DNA of 64,000 nucleotides, from NCBI GenBank assembly GCA_963836695.1, contig CAWIKX010000014.1, positions 62,001 to 126,000 on the forward strand. Reading direction: 5' to 3'. How positions within the stretch are numbered: position 1 is the first letter of the stretch; every line of letters starts with the position of its first letter. The DNA is from Roseiarcus sp963836695. Lineage in GTDB: Bacteria; Pseudomonadota; Alphaproteobacteria; Rhizobiales; Beijerinckiaceae. Positions 36,708 through 45,075 of this stretch are shown in pieces. The notes below the pieces were generated by a model. It worked only from the letters and a program-made list of their open reading frames with translations. It had not been told where the DNA came from and did not search any database. Both the position numbers and the translations under genes were made by a program.

Positions 36708-38006
36708 GTGTCAGCTTCCACCTTCTTCAACCGCCAGCCGCTCTATCTGCGGCCCGATCCGTCGCGGGTCGTGGTTCGACCTTTCCGGCTGGCAAGCGAG
36801 CCTCGGGACCTCAACCCGACCGACTGGAAGCGAGCCGACCACATCGTGGGGCGGGTGCTCGCGATGGACGCCGACACGACCGCAAGCCTCCTCGATGACG
36901 TATTGCAGAATTTCGAAGGCCGGCACCGCAACCTGCTGGCCAAGTTCGAAGCGCGCACGACTGAAATGGAGAGTGCCTTCTCCAGCCACCCGAACTTCTC
37001 GCGCTCTCAGCGTCAGCTCGTTGGCGCCTACTTCATGCACGAATATTCATTCGAGGCCTCAGCCCTCTTCAATCCGAGCATCGTGCCGCATCCCGATCAG
37101 GCCGGAGCGCCTCCGGGAGGATGCCGGTTCGTCCTGAGTGTCCGGGCTGTCGGTGAGGGCCATATCAGCTCGCTCACGTTCCGGGCGGGCTCGATTGCTT
37201 CGGATGGAAGCGTCACCATCGATCCGACGACGCGCCTCGCATCCGTGCCGCAGGTGGTGAATCGGCTCGCCGGTCCGAACGGCGATATTGTCGACGTCCA
37301 CTTCAATGACGAGGACGACATCAGTGAGAGGGTGATTTTCCCCATCACGCTGGCCCAGGCGAACGGGATCGAGGATGCGCGGTTCCTCGCGTTCATAGAC
37401 GAAGGCCGGCGGACCTATTACGCGACCTACACCGCCTATAGCGGAGGAGCGATCCGCTCCGAGCTTATCGAAACCAGCGACTTCCGGTCTTTTCGAATGA
37501 CGCCGCTAAGAGGCGCTGCCGCGACCAACAAGGGAATGGGCCTTTTCCCTCGCAAGATCGACGGCCGCTACGCGATGATCGCGCGCCAGGACAACGAGAA
37601 TCTCTACCTGATCTACTCGAGTGATCTCTTTTCCTGGGACGGCGGCACGCCCCTCCTCGAGCCAAGGTTTCCCTGGGAGTTCGTCCAGATCGGAACCTGC
37701 GGCGCTCCGATCGAATTGGACGAGGGCTGGCTTCTGCTCATCCACGGCGTTGGCCCCGTTCGCAAATATGCTATCGGCGCGGTGCTTCTCGACCGGTCCG
37801 ATCCGTCGAGGGTCCTCGGGCGGTCCTCAGAACCGCTCGTTCGGCCCGAGCCGTCCGAACGTGAAGGATACGTGCCCAACGTCGTCTATACCTGCGGAGC
37901 GATGCGCCAAGGCTCCCGGATCGTTGTGCCCTACGCCGTGTCGGACACATTCTCGACCGTTGGGACAATCGAGATCGATGCGCTTCTGAGGACGCTCCAG
38001 AGCTGA
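36708..38006 (+). CDS. GH130 beta-mannoside phosphorylase/hydrolase
   Basis: A five-bladed propeller enzyme of family GH130 (about 432 residues). Visible motifs: FEASALFNPSIVPHPDQ, EDARFLAFIDEGRR, NKGMGLFPRKIDGRYAMIARQDNEN, WEFVQIGTCGAPIELDEGWLLLIHGVG and YVPNVVYTCGA. The family cleaves beta-mannosides with phosphate, or with water in some groups. Start is uncertain: GTG 36708 is used. ATG 36665 overlaps the transferase stop (ATGA) but lies in another frame, which could mean one missed base. Last gene of the operon. Confidence 0.88.
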   Translation: MSASTFFNRQPLYLRPDPSRVVVRPFRLASEPRDLNPTDWKRADHIVGRVLAMDADTTASLLDDVLQNFEGRHRNLLAKFEARTTEMESAFSSHPNFSRSQRQLVGAYFMHEYSFEASALFNPSIVPHPDQAGAPPGGCRFVLSVRAVGEGHISSLTFRAGSIASDGSVTIDPTTRLASVPQVVNRLAGPNGDIVDVHFNDEDDISERVIFPITLAQANGIEDARFLAFIDEGRRTYYATYTAYSGGAIRSELIETSDFRSFRMTPLRGAAATNKGMGLFPRKIDGRYAMIARQDNENLYLIYSSDLFSWDGGTPLLEPRFPWEFVQIGTCGAPIELDEGWLLLIHGVGPVRKYAIGAVLLDRSDPSRVLGRSSEPLVRPEPSEREGYVPNVVYTCGAMRQGSRIVVPYAVSDTFSTVGTIEIDALLRTLQS

Positions 38007-38206
38007 AGACAGCGCGCCTACACACATCACGCGACCACGTCAGGGGCGCGTAATGTGAAGAAGCGAACAGAGTCACCACTCACATCGGATTTGAGCCATC
38101 TGCCACGTCGGCGCGTAGTGGCCGCTAGCTGGGCCTTGCGGCCGTTCCTTGGATCGGCGCCAAACGCCCGCAAGCCATCCTAAGCGTGCGCAGGCTGCCC
38201 TTCGGA

Positions 38207-38367
38207 AATCTCACTCCTGCGACCGCAGATTGGCCAGCACCGCGTCGCGCAGATCAAGCTCGCGCTCGATGCGACGGCGTCCGTCGTCCTTCAATTCGCC
38301 GGTGCGATAAAGCGTATTGACGAGCTCCCGCTCCGCTTCAATCAGCGCAAGTTCGAGTTCGTCGCCG
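38207..38367 (-). repeat. Antiporter 3' end, proximal copy of 161-bp repeat
   Basis: This is the intact partner of 32984-33144 in direct orientation. It encodes the last 52 codons of the antiporter. The two copies bracket the 5.06-kb segment with the isomerase, transferase and GH130 genes. Confidence 0.95.
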
Positions 38368-39842
38368 AGCTCGGCGAGCTTCATGTGACGCTCATCGCCA
38401 TCCTTGCGGTTCTCGACGTTCCTGAGCCGGGTGCGAAGATGAGCGCGGATCGGCGCGACCACCGGCTCGGGAAGCTTGCGGCTCTCGTCAAGCGCGGCGA
38501 GCCGTTCGATCGCGGCCTCGATTGCGCGCTTGCGAACCTTGAACTCCTCCTCCGTTTCGGCCTCCCGCTCGAGCCTCCCAGCGTTGGCGAGACCGAGCAC
38601 GCGGACGACCGCCGGAAGCGTCAGGCCTTCGCCCACCAGGGTCACGAAAATCACGGCGAAGACGAGAATGAGAATGAGATCGCGATGCGGAAAGGGGCTT
38701 CCGTCGGCGATGGTGAACGGAATCGCCAGCGCCGCGGCGAGCGAGACGATGCCGCGAATGCCGGTGAAGCCTAAGAGCATTGGCTGCTGCCACGGCGGAG
38801 AGGGGTCATAGCGCTTGATCGAGGGAACGAGCAAGCGCGGCAGATAGGTTGACGGAAACACCCAGATGAAGCGGGTGACGATCACAACCACGCAGACGAC
38901 AGCGGCGGCCATGGCGATTTCGGGAAGCGTATAGTGGCGAATCGACGGGAGCAGCGTCCGCGCCTGCAGGCCGGTGATGAGAAACACCAAGCCTTCGATC
39001 AGATAGGTGAGGAAATCCCAGAACACGACGCCGGGCAGCCTTGTCGCCGCGGGAATCAGCCGGTGGCCATTCCAGCTCACGTAGAGTCCAGCCGCAACGG
39101 TCGCCAGAACGCCGGAGCCGCCGAGTTGCTCGGGCGGCCAATAGGCGATGAATGGCGTTAGAATTGAGAGCAGGAACTCCACGCCCGGCTCGCGAACCCA
39201 ACGGCGCAAGCGAAGCATGATCCAGCCGACGCCGACGCCCCACACGACCTCCCCGGCCAGGATCGCCGCGAAGGTGCCAGCAGCCTGAACGAGCGAGAAC
39301 GATCCGACGCTGACCGCTGTGACCGCGAAGCGATAGAGAACGAGCGCCGTCGCATCATTCGCCAGCCCCTCCCCTTCGAGAACGACGAGCAGGCGCCTTG
39401 GAAGCTGCATTCGCCGGGCGATCGCCAGCGGCGCGACGGCGTCGGGAGGCGAGATGATGGCGCCCAGGACAAAGCCGACCGCCCAGGGAAACCCGAGCAG
39501 GAAATGGGCCGCGGCGGCGACGGCGATGGTGGTGAAGACGACGCAACCGATCGCCAGGAGCGCAATCGGGCGCAGGTTGAAGCGGAACTCCTTCCAGCTC
39601 ATCTTCACCGCGTCCCAATAGATGATGGGCGGGAGCACGAGCACGAGGACGAGATCGGGAGCGAGTTGCAGCGTCGGCAAGTCGGGAATCAACGCGAGGA
39701 CTACGCCGGTGATCACGAGCAGAATCGCGGCCGGAATTTTCAACCGTCTCGCAACCAGCCCGACGACCGAGATGACCGCCAGAAGCAGGATCAGAATTTG
39801 AAAAGTCTCGGTCATCTTTCGCCTGGGCTTGAGCCGCGCCAT
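38211..39842 (-). CDS. Na+/H+ antiporter, CPA1 family
   Basis: A 543-residue exchanger. About 12 membrane segments fill residues 10-420, including the ion-binding PDAVAPLAIARR after GAIISP, EGEGLANDATALVLYRF, GFTGIRGIVSLAAALAIP and the glycine-rich EGLTLPAVV. A hydrophilic C-terminal domain of about 120 residues is rich in Glu, Arg and Leu. ATG 39842 or ATG 39815 may be the start. It exports Na+ or K+ against H+ at the inner membrane. Its 3' end is the template of the distal duplication. Confidence 0.93.
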   Translation of the reverse strand: MARLKPRRKMTETFQILILLLAVISVVGLVARRLKIPAAILLVITGVVLALIPDLPTLQLAPDLVLVLVLPPIIYWDAVKMSWKEFRFNLRPIALLAIGCVVFTTIAVAAAAHFLLGFPWAVGFVLGAIISPPDAVAPLAIARRMQLPRRLLVVLEGEGLANDATALVLYRFAVTAVSVGSFSLVQAAGTFAAILAGEVVWGVGVGWIMLRLRRWVREPGVEFLLSILTPFIAYWPPEQLGGSGVLATVAAGLYVSWNGHRLIPAATRLPGVVFWDFLTYLIEGLVFLITGLQARTLLPSIRHYTLPEIAMAAAVVCVVVIVTRFIWVFPSTYLPRLLVPSIKRYDPSPPWQQPMLLGFTGIRGIVSLAAALAIPFTIADGSPFPHRDLILILVFAVIFVTLVGEGLTLPAVVRVLGLANAGRLEREAETEEEFKVRKRAIEAAIERLAALDESRKLPEPVVAPIRAHLRTRLRNVENRKDGDERHMKLAELGDELELALIEAERELVNTLYRTGELKDDGRRRIERELDLRDAVLANLRSQE

Positions 39843-40024
39843 GTCGCCGGAGCCGGCGTATCTCCGGATCGACCCCGTTGGCCAGCAGCGCTCCTAGAAT
39901 GGCGGCCTCGAGAATGGAAGATGGAACCGCCGACAGTGAAGAGCCCTACGCCCGCCGTCCCGCCAAAACGACAATCGCCGCAATCTCGAAACGGCTCAAG
40001 AGTTTGATGTCGCGATGACCTGAC

Positions 40025-40939
40025 TTACGGAAACAGGGCGCGTTGGCGAGCGGAGACTTCGGGCATGGCCGCGTCAAAATTCGCGCGATGCATGAAAGTC
40101 CAGCCAAGCGACATGTGTGCGTGTCTCACCATGCGTGTAAGCCACGGCATGGCCTCGTGGTCCGTGGCGACCAAGCCGTCGCCCATCATGGCGGAGCGCA
40201 GACTTTCGGTGTGGCCATATTGCGCTTGCGCCGCCACCGCGGGGGGCTGCGTAGCCGCATAGGCGGCGTCGATGTGCTGGAAAAAGGTCGAGACGAGACT
40301 GCGCAGCCAATGTCCAACTTCGTGCGCGGAGGTAATCTGGCGGAACGTCGTGTCGGGCCATTGTTGGAAGTGGAAAGTCGTGAAGTCGTTGCTCTCGTCA
40401 GTGATCCGATTCATCCAGACGCGGAACTTCCCGTTTTGCGGGGTTGAATGATCGATGTGGGCGACTTCCATAAGAGCGTGAGCCACCCCTCCGACAGGGA
40501 CGAGCTGGATGTCGATGGCGCAGGCGACGTAAGCGGGATACCGCGGATTGAAAACCAGCTGGCGAAGCTCTTCGTCGCTCAAGCGGTGGTCCTGATCGTC
40601 GTCGGTCGGCAGAAGGAGAATTTGATTGTTCCACCCGACCTCGACCATCTGCTTGAAGCGGATCTTGAATGCATTCCATTCGTTCACGATCCAGCTTCGG
40701 CAAAGGAAGGGAGACCCGTTATAATCGATGACCGCGCCTTTCCTGACCCCGGCCAGATTGGCGGCGAGATGAGTCGGGGGTTGCTGGCCATTCTGCGGTC
40801 GAGCAACCCATGACGCGGCAGGATCGAGCGGGTTGAGCGCCACTTTCAGGCGGATGGTCAGTTTCGCTGGGCGGCCTCCGGCGGCGGGCTCGAAGACGGA
40901 ATCATAGTTTGTTTGCGCGATCGCAGTTCGAAAGGCCAT
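40025..40939 (-). CDS. Putative HEXXH zinc metallopeptidase
   Basis: A 304-residue protein starting MAFRTAIAQTNYDSVFEP with a strong GGAGGGA site. The zinc motif HEVGH lies at residues 206-210 (SAHEVGHWLRSLVS), and a Met-turn-like SAMMGDG follows about 40 residues later, so a metzincin-type fold is possible. No signal peptide or membrane segment is seen, which is unusual for such a protease. The rest has no recognised domain (LPTDDDQDHRLSDEELRQL). Possibly a phage-tail or contractile-injection cargo, or a processing enzyme; neither is supported by neighbours. Confidence 0.6.
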   Translation of the reverse strand: MAFRTAIAQTNYDSVFEPAAGGRPAKLTIRLKVALNPLDPAASWVARPQNGQQPPTHLAANLAGVRKGAVIDYNGSPFLCRSWIVNEWNAFKIRFKQMVEVGWNNQILLLPTDDDQDHRLSDEELRQLVFNPRYPAYVACAIDIQLVPVGGVAHALMEVAHIDHSTPQNGKFRVWMNRITDESNDFTTFHFQQWPDTTFRQITSAHEVGHWLRSLVSTFFQHIDAAYAATQPPAVAAQAQYGHTESLRSAMMGDGLVATDHEAMPWLTRMVRHAHMSLGWTFMHRANFDAAMPEVSARQRALFP

Positions 40940-41103
40940 TGGCTCCCTCCAATCCCCGACAACGGCTTGACTACGTTCGCCAGTCGCTGTGCTGCTTCCT
41001 CCCGCGGGACATTGCCCTGCGCTTGAAAGATTACAGTCTGTGATCGCGAAAACCCAGAGCTCAAGATCGCGCCTCGCTTCGGAAGCGCATATAGTCGAGA
41101 CCA

Positions 41104-42777
41104 ATGGCTAATCCCGTCTTCGCCGCGCAAATCCCTCGCTACCAGGAGACGTTTCCTGACCTGACGGCACAGGAGATCGATCGATTGCGGCGCTACGGCT
41201 CGCTGCGCAAATTTTCGGACGGCGAGAAGCTGTTCGAAGCTGGAAAGCTCAGTGCCGGCATGTTCGTCGTGCTGAAAGGGCTGGTCGCGATCAGCCAGCG
41301 CGACGGCCTGGGCCACGTCGAGCCGATCGCCGAGCAGGGCCCCGGTCAGTTCCTTGCGGATGTCGGCCAGCTTTCCATTCGCGCGGCGCTTGTCGACGGA
41401 ACGGCGGAGGGCGACGTCGAGACGCTGCTCATTCCGACAGAGGGCCTGCGTGCGCTCTTGGTTGGCGAGGCGGAGCTCGGCGAGCGCATCATGCGGGCGC
41501 TTATTCTTCGGCGAGTGGCCTTGCTCAAGGGCGGGGCGGCCGGCGCCGTGCTGATCGGCTCGTCGAACGCCGCCGACGTGATCCGGCTACAAGGCTTTCT
41601 CACCCGGAATGGCTATCCGCATCATCTGCTCGATCCGGCGCGAGATCTCGAAGCCAAAGAGGTGATCGCCCGCTACGCCGACATAGCGGGCGGGTTGCCC
41701 TTAGTTGTCTGTCCGGACGGCTCAGTGCTCGGCAATCCCTCCGAACAGGCCCTGTCCCGGCAAATCGGCTTGACCGTCATGTCGCGGTCGAACTTCGTCT
41801 ATGACCTCGCGGTGGTCGGCGCGGGGCCGGGAGGACTTTCGACCGCGGTCTACGGCGCCTCCGAGGGCCTGTCGGTCGCGGTGCTTGACGGCCGCGCTTA
41901 CGGCGGCCAGGCGGGGGCCAGCGCACGGATCGAAAATTACTTTGGCTTCCCGACCGGAATCAGCGGCCAGGCGCTCACCGCCCGCGCCTTTGTTCAGGCG
42001 CAGAAATTCGGCGCCGACATCATGATCCCGGTCGCGGTCAAGACGCTGGACTGTTCGCGTCCGAACAACGCGTTCGTTTTGGAAACGGACGGCGGCGAGC
42101 GCATCCAGGCCCGTACGATTGTCGTCGCCAGCGGCGCGAGATATCGCCATCCAACGATCGCCGATATCGCCCGATTCGAGGGCCGCGGAATCTGGTACTG
42201 GGCCTCGCAGATCGAAGCACGTCTGTGCGCTGGCGAGGAGGTGATCCTGGTCGGCGGAGGCAATTCCGCCGGGCAGGGCGCGGTGTTTCTCTCCGCCCAC
42301 GCCTCCAAAGTGCGCATGATGGTGAGAGGGGCAGGCTTAGCCGAAAGCATGTCGCGCTATCTCATCGATCGCATCGCCGCGAGCCCGAACATCGAGCTTA
42401 TGACTGAGACCGAGCTCGTCGCGCTGAGCGGCCCGCCGGGCGGCGGACTTGAGAGTGTCCGGTGGCTCGACCGTCGCGCCGGTCGGGAGACCGAGGCTCA
42501 GGTTCGCAATGTCTTTCTGTTCGTCGGCGCCGATCCGGCGACGGAATGGCTGGAAGGCTGCGTGGCGCTGGACAAAGCGGGGTTCGTCATGACCGGGGTC
42601 GGGGCGGCCGAGAGCGGAACGCTGTCGCCGCTGGAATCCTCGGTCGCCGGCGTGTTCGCTGTCGGCGACGCGCGCTCCGGGTCGGTCAAGCGGGTCGGCG
42701 GCGCGATCGGCGAAGGCGCCGCCGTGGTGGCGGCGATTCATAAGTTCCTTTCACATTCCCCAGGTCCGCACCTCTAG
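41104..42777 (+). CDS. cNMP-binding / thioredoxin-reductase-like fusion
   Basis: A 557-residue fusion. Residues 1-125 form a cyclic-nucleotide-binding domain (FSDGEKLFEAGKLSAGMFVV). Residues 145-215 form a thioredoxin-fold half-domain (VLIGSSNAADVIRLQGFL). Residues 235-550 form a TrxR-like flavoprotein: FAD loop GAGPGGLSTAVYG, NADPH loop VGGGNSAGQGA and VGDARSGSVKRVGGAIGEG. The redox CxxC of true thioredoxin reductase is missing; its place reads GIWYWASQIEA. The type is known in many alphaproteobacteria, paired with a UBP zinc finger as here, 13 bp downstream. Confidence 0.92.
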   Translation: MANPVFAAQIPRYQETFPDLTAQEIDRLRRYGSLRKFSDGEKLFEAGKLSAGMFVVLKGLVAISQRDGLGHVEPIAEQGPGQFLADVGQLSIRAALVDGTAEGDVETLLIPTEGLRALLVGEAELGERIMRALILRRVALLKGGAAGAVLIGSSNAADVIRLQGFLTRNGYPHHLLDPARDLEAKEVIARYADIAGGLPLVVCPDGSVLGNPSEQALSRQIGLTVMSRSNFVYDLAVVGAGPGGLSTAVYGASEGLSVAVLDGRAYGGQAGASARIENYFGFPTGISGQALTARAFVQAQKFGADIMIPVAVKTLDCSRPNNAFVLETDGGERIQARTIVVASGARYRHPTIADIARFEGRGIWYWASQIEARLCAGEEVILVGGGNSAGQGAVFLSAHASKVRMMVRGAGLAESMSRYLIDRIAASPNIELMTETELVALSGPPGGGLESVRWLDRRAGRETEAQVRNVFLFVGADPATEWLEGCVALDKAGFVMTGVGAAESGTLSPLESSVAGVFAVGDARSGSVKRVGGAIGEGAAVVAAIHKFLSHSPGPHL

Positions 42778-42790
42778 CAGCGGGAGCCCC

Positions 42791-43102
42791 ATGAGCACGA
42801 AGACCTGCACGCATATGAACGCCATTCGCGACGTGACGCCGAGCGCGCTCGGCTGCGAGGAATGCCTCAAGACTGGCGACGCTTGGGTGCATCTGCGGAT
42901 CTGTCGCACATGCGGCCATGTCGGATGCTGCGACGACTCCCCCAACAAGCACGCGACCAAGCACTATCAAGCGACCCACCATCCGATCATCGAGGGCTAT
43001 GACCCGCCGGAAGGCTGGGGGTGGTGCTATGTCGACGAGGTGATGTTCGACCTCTCGGACCGCAAGACGCCGCACAACGGTCCGATCCCGCGCTACTACT
43101 AG
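42791..43102 (+). CDS. UBP-type zinc finger protein
   Basis: A 103-residue protein made of one zf-UBP domain: CTH near the start, CEECLKTGD, the knuckle ICRTCGHVGCCDDSPNKHATKHYQ and the paired histidines THHPIIEGY. In eukaryotes this domain binds the C-terminus of free ubiquitin; bacterial stand-alone versions have no known ligand. It starts 13 bp after the thioredoxin-reductase-like gene, so the two are co-transcribed and probably work together, perhaps in a redox relay or in sensing a Gly-Gly tail. Confidence 0.93.
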   Translation: MSTKTCTHMNAIRDVTPSALGCEECLKTGDAWVHLRICRTCGHVGCCDDSPNKHATKHYQATHHPIIEGYDPPEGWGWCYVDEVMFDLSDRKTPHNGPIPRYY

Positions 43103-43138
43103 CAAGCTGGTATCCCCAAGTGTCTCGAGGTCCGGTCT

Positions 43139-43166
43139 TTGACTTATTGTATATAAAGTTTATAGA
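43139..43166 (+). promoter_or_regulatory. Promoter of the sulfate transporter operon
   Basis: TTGACT (43139-43144), 16-base spacer and TATAGA (43161-43166), in an AT-rich island 20 bp before the ATG of the binding-protein gene. A good sigma-70 promoter. No operator repeat is obvious. Confidence 0.7.
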
Positions 43167-43185
43167 TTTTGTTGCGGAGATTCTG

Positions 43186-44217
43186 ATGATGCAAATTCGA
43201 ACTCGAGCCAGGGCCTTGACCTACGCCCTCGCTTTCACAGCCCTCACCGGCCTCGGCGAGGCGCCCACGGCCCTCGCCGACACCACGCTACTCAATGTCT
43301 CGTATGATCCGACGCGCGAGCTTTACCGCGCGATCGACGACGCCTTCGCCGCGAAATGGAGGAAGGACGCGGGCGAGACGGTGACGATCCAGCAGTCGCA
43401 TGGCGGGTCGGGCGCACAGGCCCGCGCCGTGATCGACGGGCTGCAGGCGGATGTCGTGACTCTGGGGCTCGCCGCCGATATCGACGCCATCGCAGGCAAG
43501 ACGGGCAAGATCCCGGCCGACTGGCAGAAGCGCCTGCCGAACAATTCCTCGCCCTACACCTCGACGATCGTCTTGCTCGTCCGGAAGGGCAATCCGAAGG
43601 GGATCCACGACTGGGACGATCTCGCCAAGGCCGGGGTCTCCGTCATCACCCCAAACCCGAAGACGTCGGGGGGCGCGCGCTGGAACTTCCTCGCCGCCTG
43701 GGGCTACGGGCTCAAGCATTTCAACGGGGACGAGAACAAGACGCGCGATTTTGTCGCCTCGATCTACAAGAACGTCCCCGTTCTCGACACGGGCGCGCGC
43801 GGCTCGACGATGACCTTCGCCAAGCGAGGCCTAGGCGACGTGCTGATCGCCTGGGAGAACGACGCGCTCCTGGCGAACGACGAATTCGGCAAGGGGCAAT
43901 TCGAGATCATCCCGCCTTCGGTCTCGATCCTAGCCGAGCCGCCTGTTGCAATAGTTGACGGCAATGTCGACGCCAAGGGCACGCGCAAGGCCGCCGAGGC
44001 CTATCTCAATTTTCTCTATACGCCCGAAGCGCAAGCCATCATCGCCAAGAACCACTTCCGCCCGATCCACCCCGAATTCGCCGCGAAGGTCGATCTCGCG
44101 CAGTTTCCGAAACTGGACCTGATCACCGTCGACGGAAACTTTGGCGGGTGGAAACAGGCCCAGGCGAAGTTCTTCGCCGACGGCGGCGTGTTCGACCAGT
44201 TCCAGAAGGCGAACTGA
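43186..44217 (+). CDS. Sulfate/thiosulfate-binding protein
   Basis: A 343-residue periplasmic protein. The signal peptide (YALAFTALTGLGEAPTALA) is followed by the mature start DTTLLNVSYDPTRELYRAI. Ligand loops are clear: QQSHGGSGAQARAVIDGL, NSSPYTSTIVLLVRKGNP, TPNPKTSGGARWNFLAAWGY, DTGARGSTMTFAKRG. It delivers sulfate or thiosulfate to the CysTW channel. The first ATG (43186) has GCGGAGA upstream. First gene of a four-gene operon, preceded by its own promoter. Confidence 0.95.
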   Translation: MMQIRTRARALTYALAFTALTGLGEAPTALADTTLLNVSYDPTRELYRAIDDAFAAKWRKDAGETVTIQQSHGGSGAQARAVIDGLQADVVTLGLAADIDAIAGKTGKIPADWQKRLPNNSSPYTSTIVLLVRKGNPKGIHDWDDLAKAGVSVITPNPKTSGGARWNFLAAWGYGLKHFNGDENKTRDFVASIYKNVPVLDTGARGSTMTFAKRGLGDVLIAWENDALLANDEFGKGQFEIIPPSVSILAEPPVAIVDGNVDAKGTRKAAEAYLNFLYTPEAQAIIAKNHFRPIHPEFAAKVDLAQFPKLDLITVDGNFGGWKQAQAKFFADGGVFDQFQKAN

Positions 44218-45075
44218 GTGGCCTTCAGCGCAACCGCCGCAATTCTGCCGGTTCCGCGCCGGAGCGCGATTCCAGGCCTCGGACTGACGCTCGGCGTGAC
44301 CGCCCTCTACCTGGCGCTCATTGTCGTCATCCCGCTCGGGGCCTTGTTGCTTAAGGCCTCGGGGCTGGGGCTCGCTGGGATTGCGCATATTACGACGCAG
44401 CCGCGCGTCGCTGCGGCGCTTGGAGTTTCGTTCGGCGTCGCGCTCGCGGCCGCCGCCATCTCCGCGCTAATCGGCGCGCCGATCGCTTGGGCTTTGGCGC
44501 GCTATCGCTTTCCCGCCCAGCGCCTATTCGACGCGGCCATCGACCTGCCCTTCGCTTTGCCGACCGCCGTCGCCGGCATCGCGCTCTCGACCCTTTACGC
44601 GCCGAACGGGTGGTTCGGAGCGCCGCTCGCGACGGTGGGCGTCAAGATCGCCTTCACACGGCTTGGGATCCTGGTCGCGCTGGTCTTCGTCGGCTTTCCT
44701 TTTGTCGTGCGGACGCTGCAGCCGGTGATCGCGGAGCTTGAGATCGAGCTCGAAGAAGCCTCCGTGACGCTCGGCGCGACGCGTCTCATGACACTCAGGC
44801 GCGTGATCGCGCCGCAACTGGTCCCCGCGCTTCTGACCGGCATGGCGCTCGCGTTCGCGCGCGGCGTCGGCGAATACGGGTCAGTGATCTTTATCGCCGG
44901 CAATTTGATCGGCGTCACCGAGATCGCGCCCCTTCTCATCATCGAGAAACTCGAGGAGTTCGACTATGCCGGCGCGACCGCCATTGCGGCGATCATGCTC
45001 GCCATCTCCTTTGTGATGCTGCTCGCGATCAACCGCTTGCAAGCCTACGCCCGGACGAGGCTCGGCCATGTCTGA
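44218..45075 (+). CDS. cysT: Sulfate ABC permease CysT
   Basis: A 285-residue inner-membrane permease with six segments and the EAA loop (ELEEASVTLGATRLMTLRRVIAPQL). DLPFALPTAVAGIALSTLYAPNG and GEYGSVIFIAGN are typical of CysT/CysU. It starts with GTG one base after the binding-protein stop and overlaps cysW by eight bases. With CysW it forms the channel for sulfate uptake. Confidence 0.96.
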   Translation: MAFSATAAILPVPRRSAIPGLGLTLGVTALYLALIVVIPLGALLLKASGLGLAGIAHITTQPRVAAALGVSFGVALAAAAISALIGAPIAWALARYRFPAQRLFDAAIDLPFALPTAVAGIALSTLYAPNGWFGAPLATVGVKIAFTRLGILVALVFVGFPFVVRTLQPVIAELEIELEEASVTLGATRLMTLRRVIAPQLVPALLTGMALAFARGVGEYGSVIFIAGNLIGVTEIAPLLIIEKLEEFDYAGATAIAAIMLAISFVMLLAINRLQAYARTRLGHV

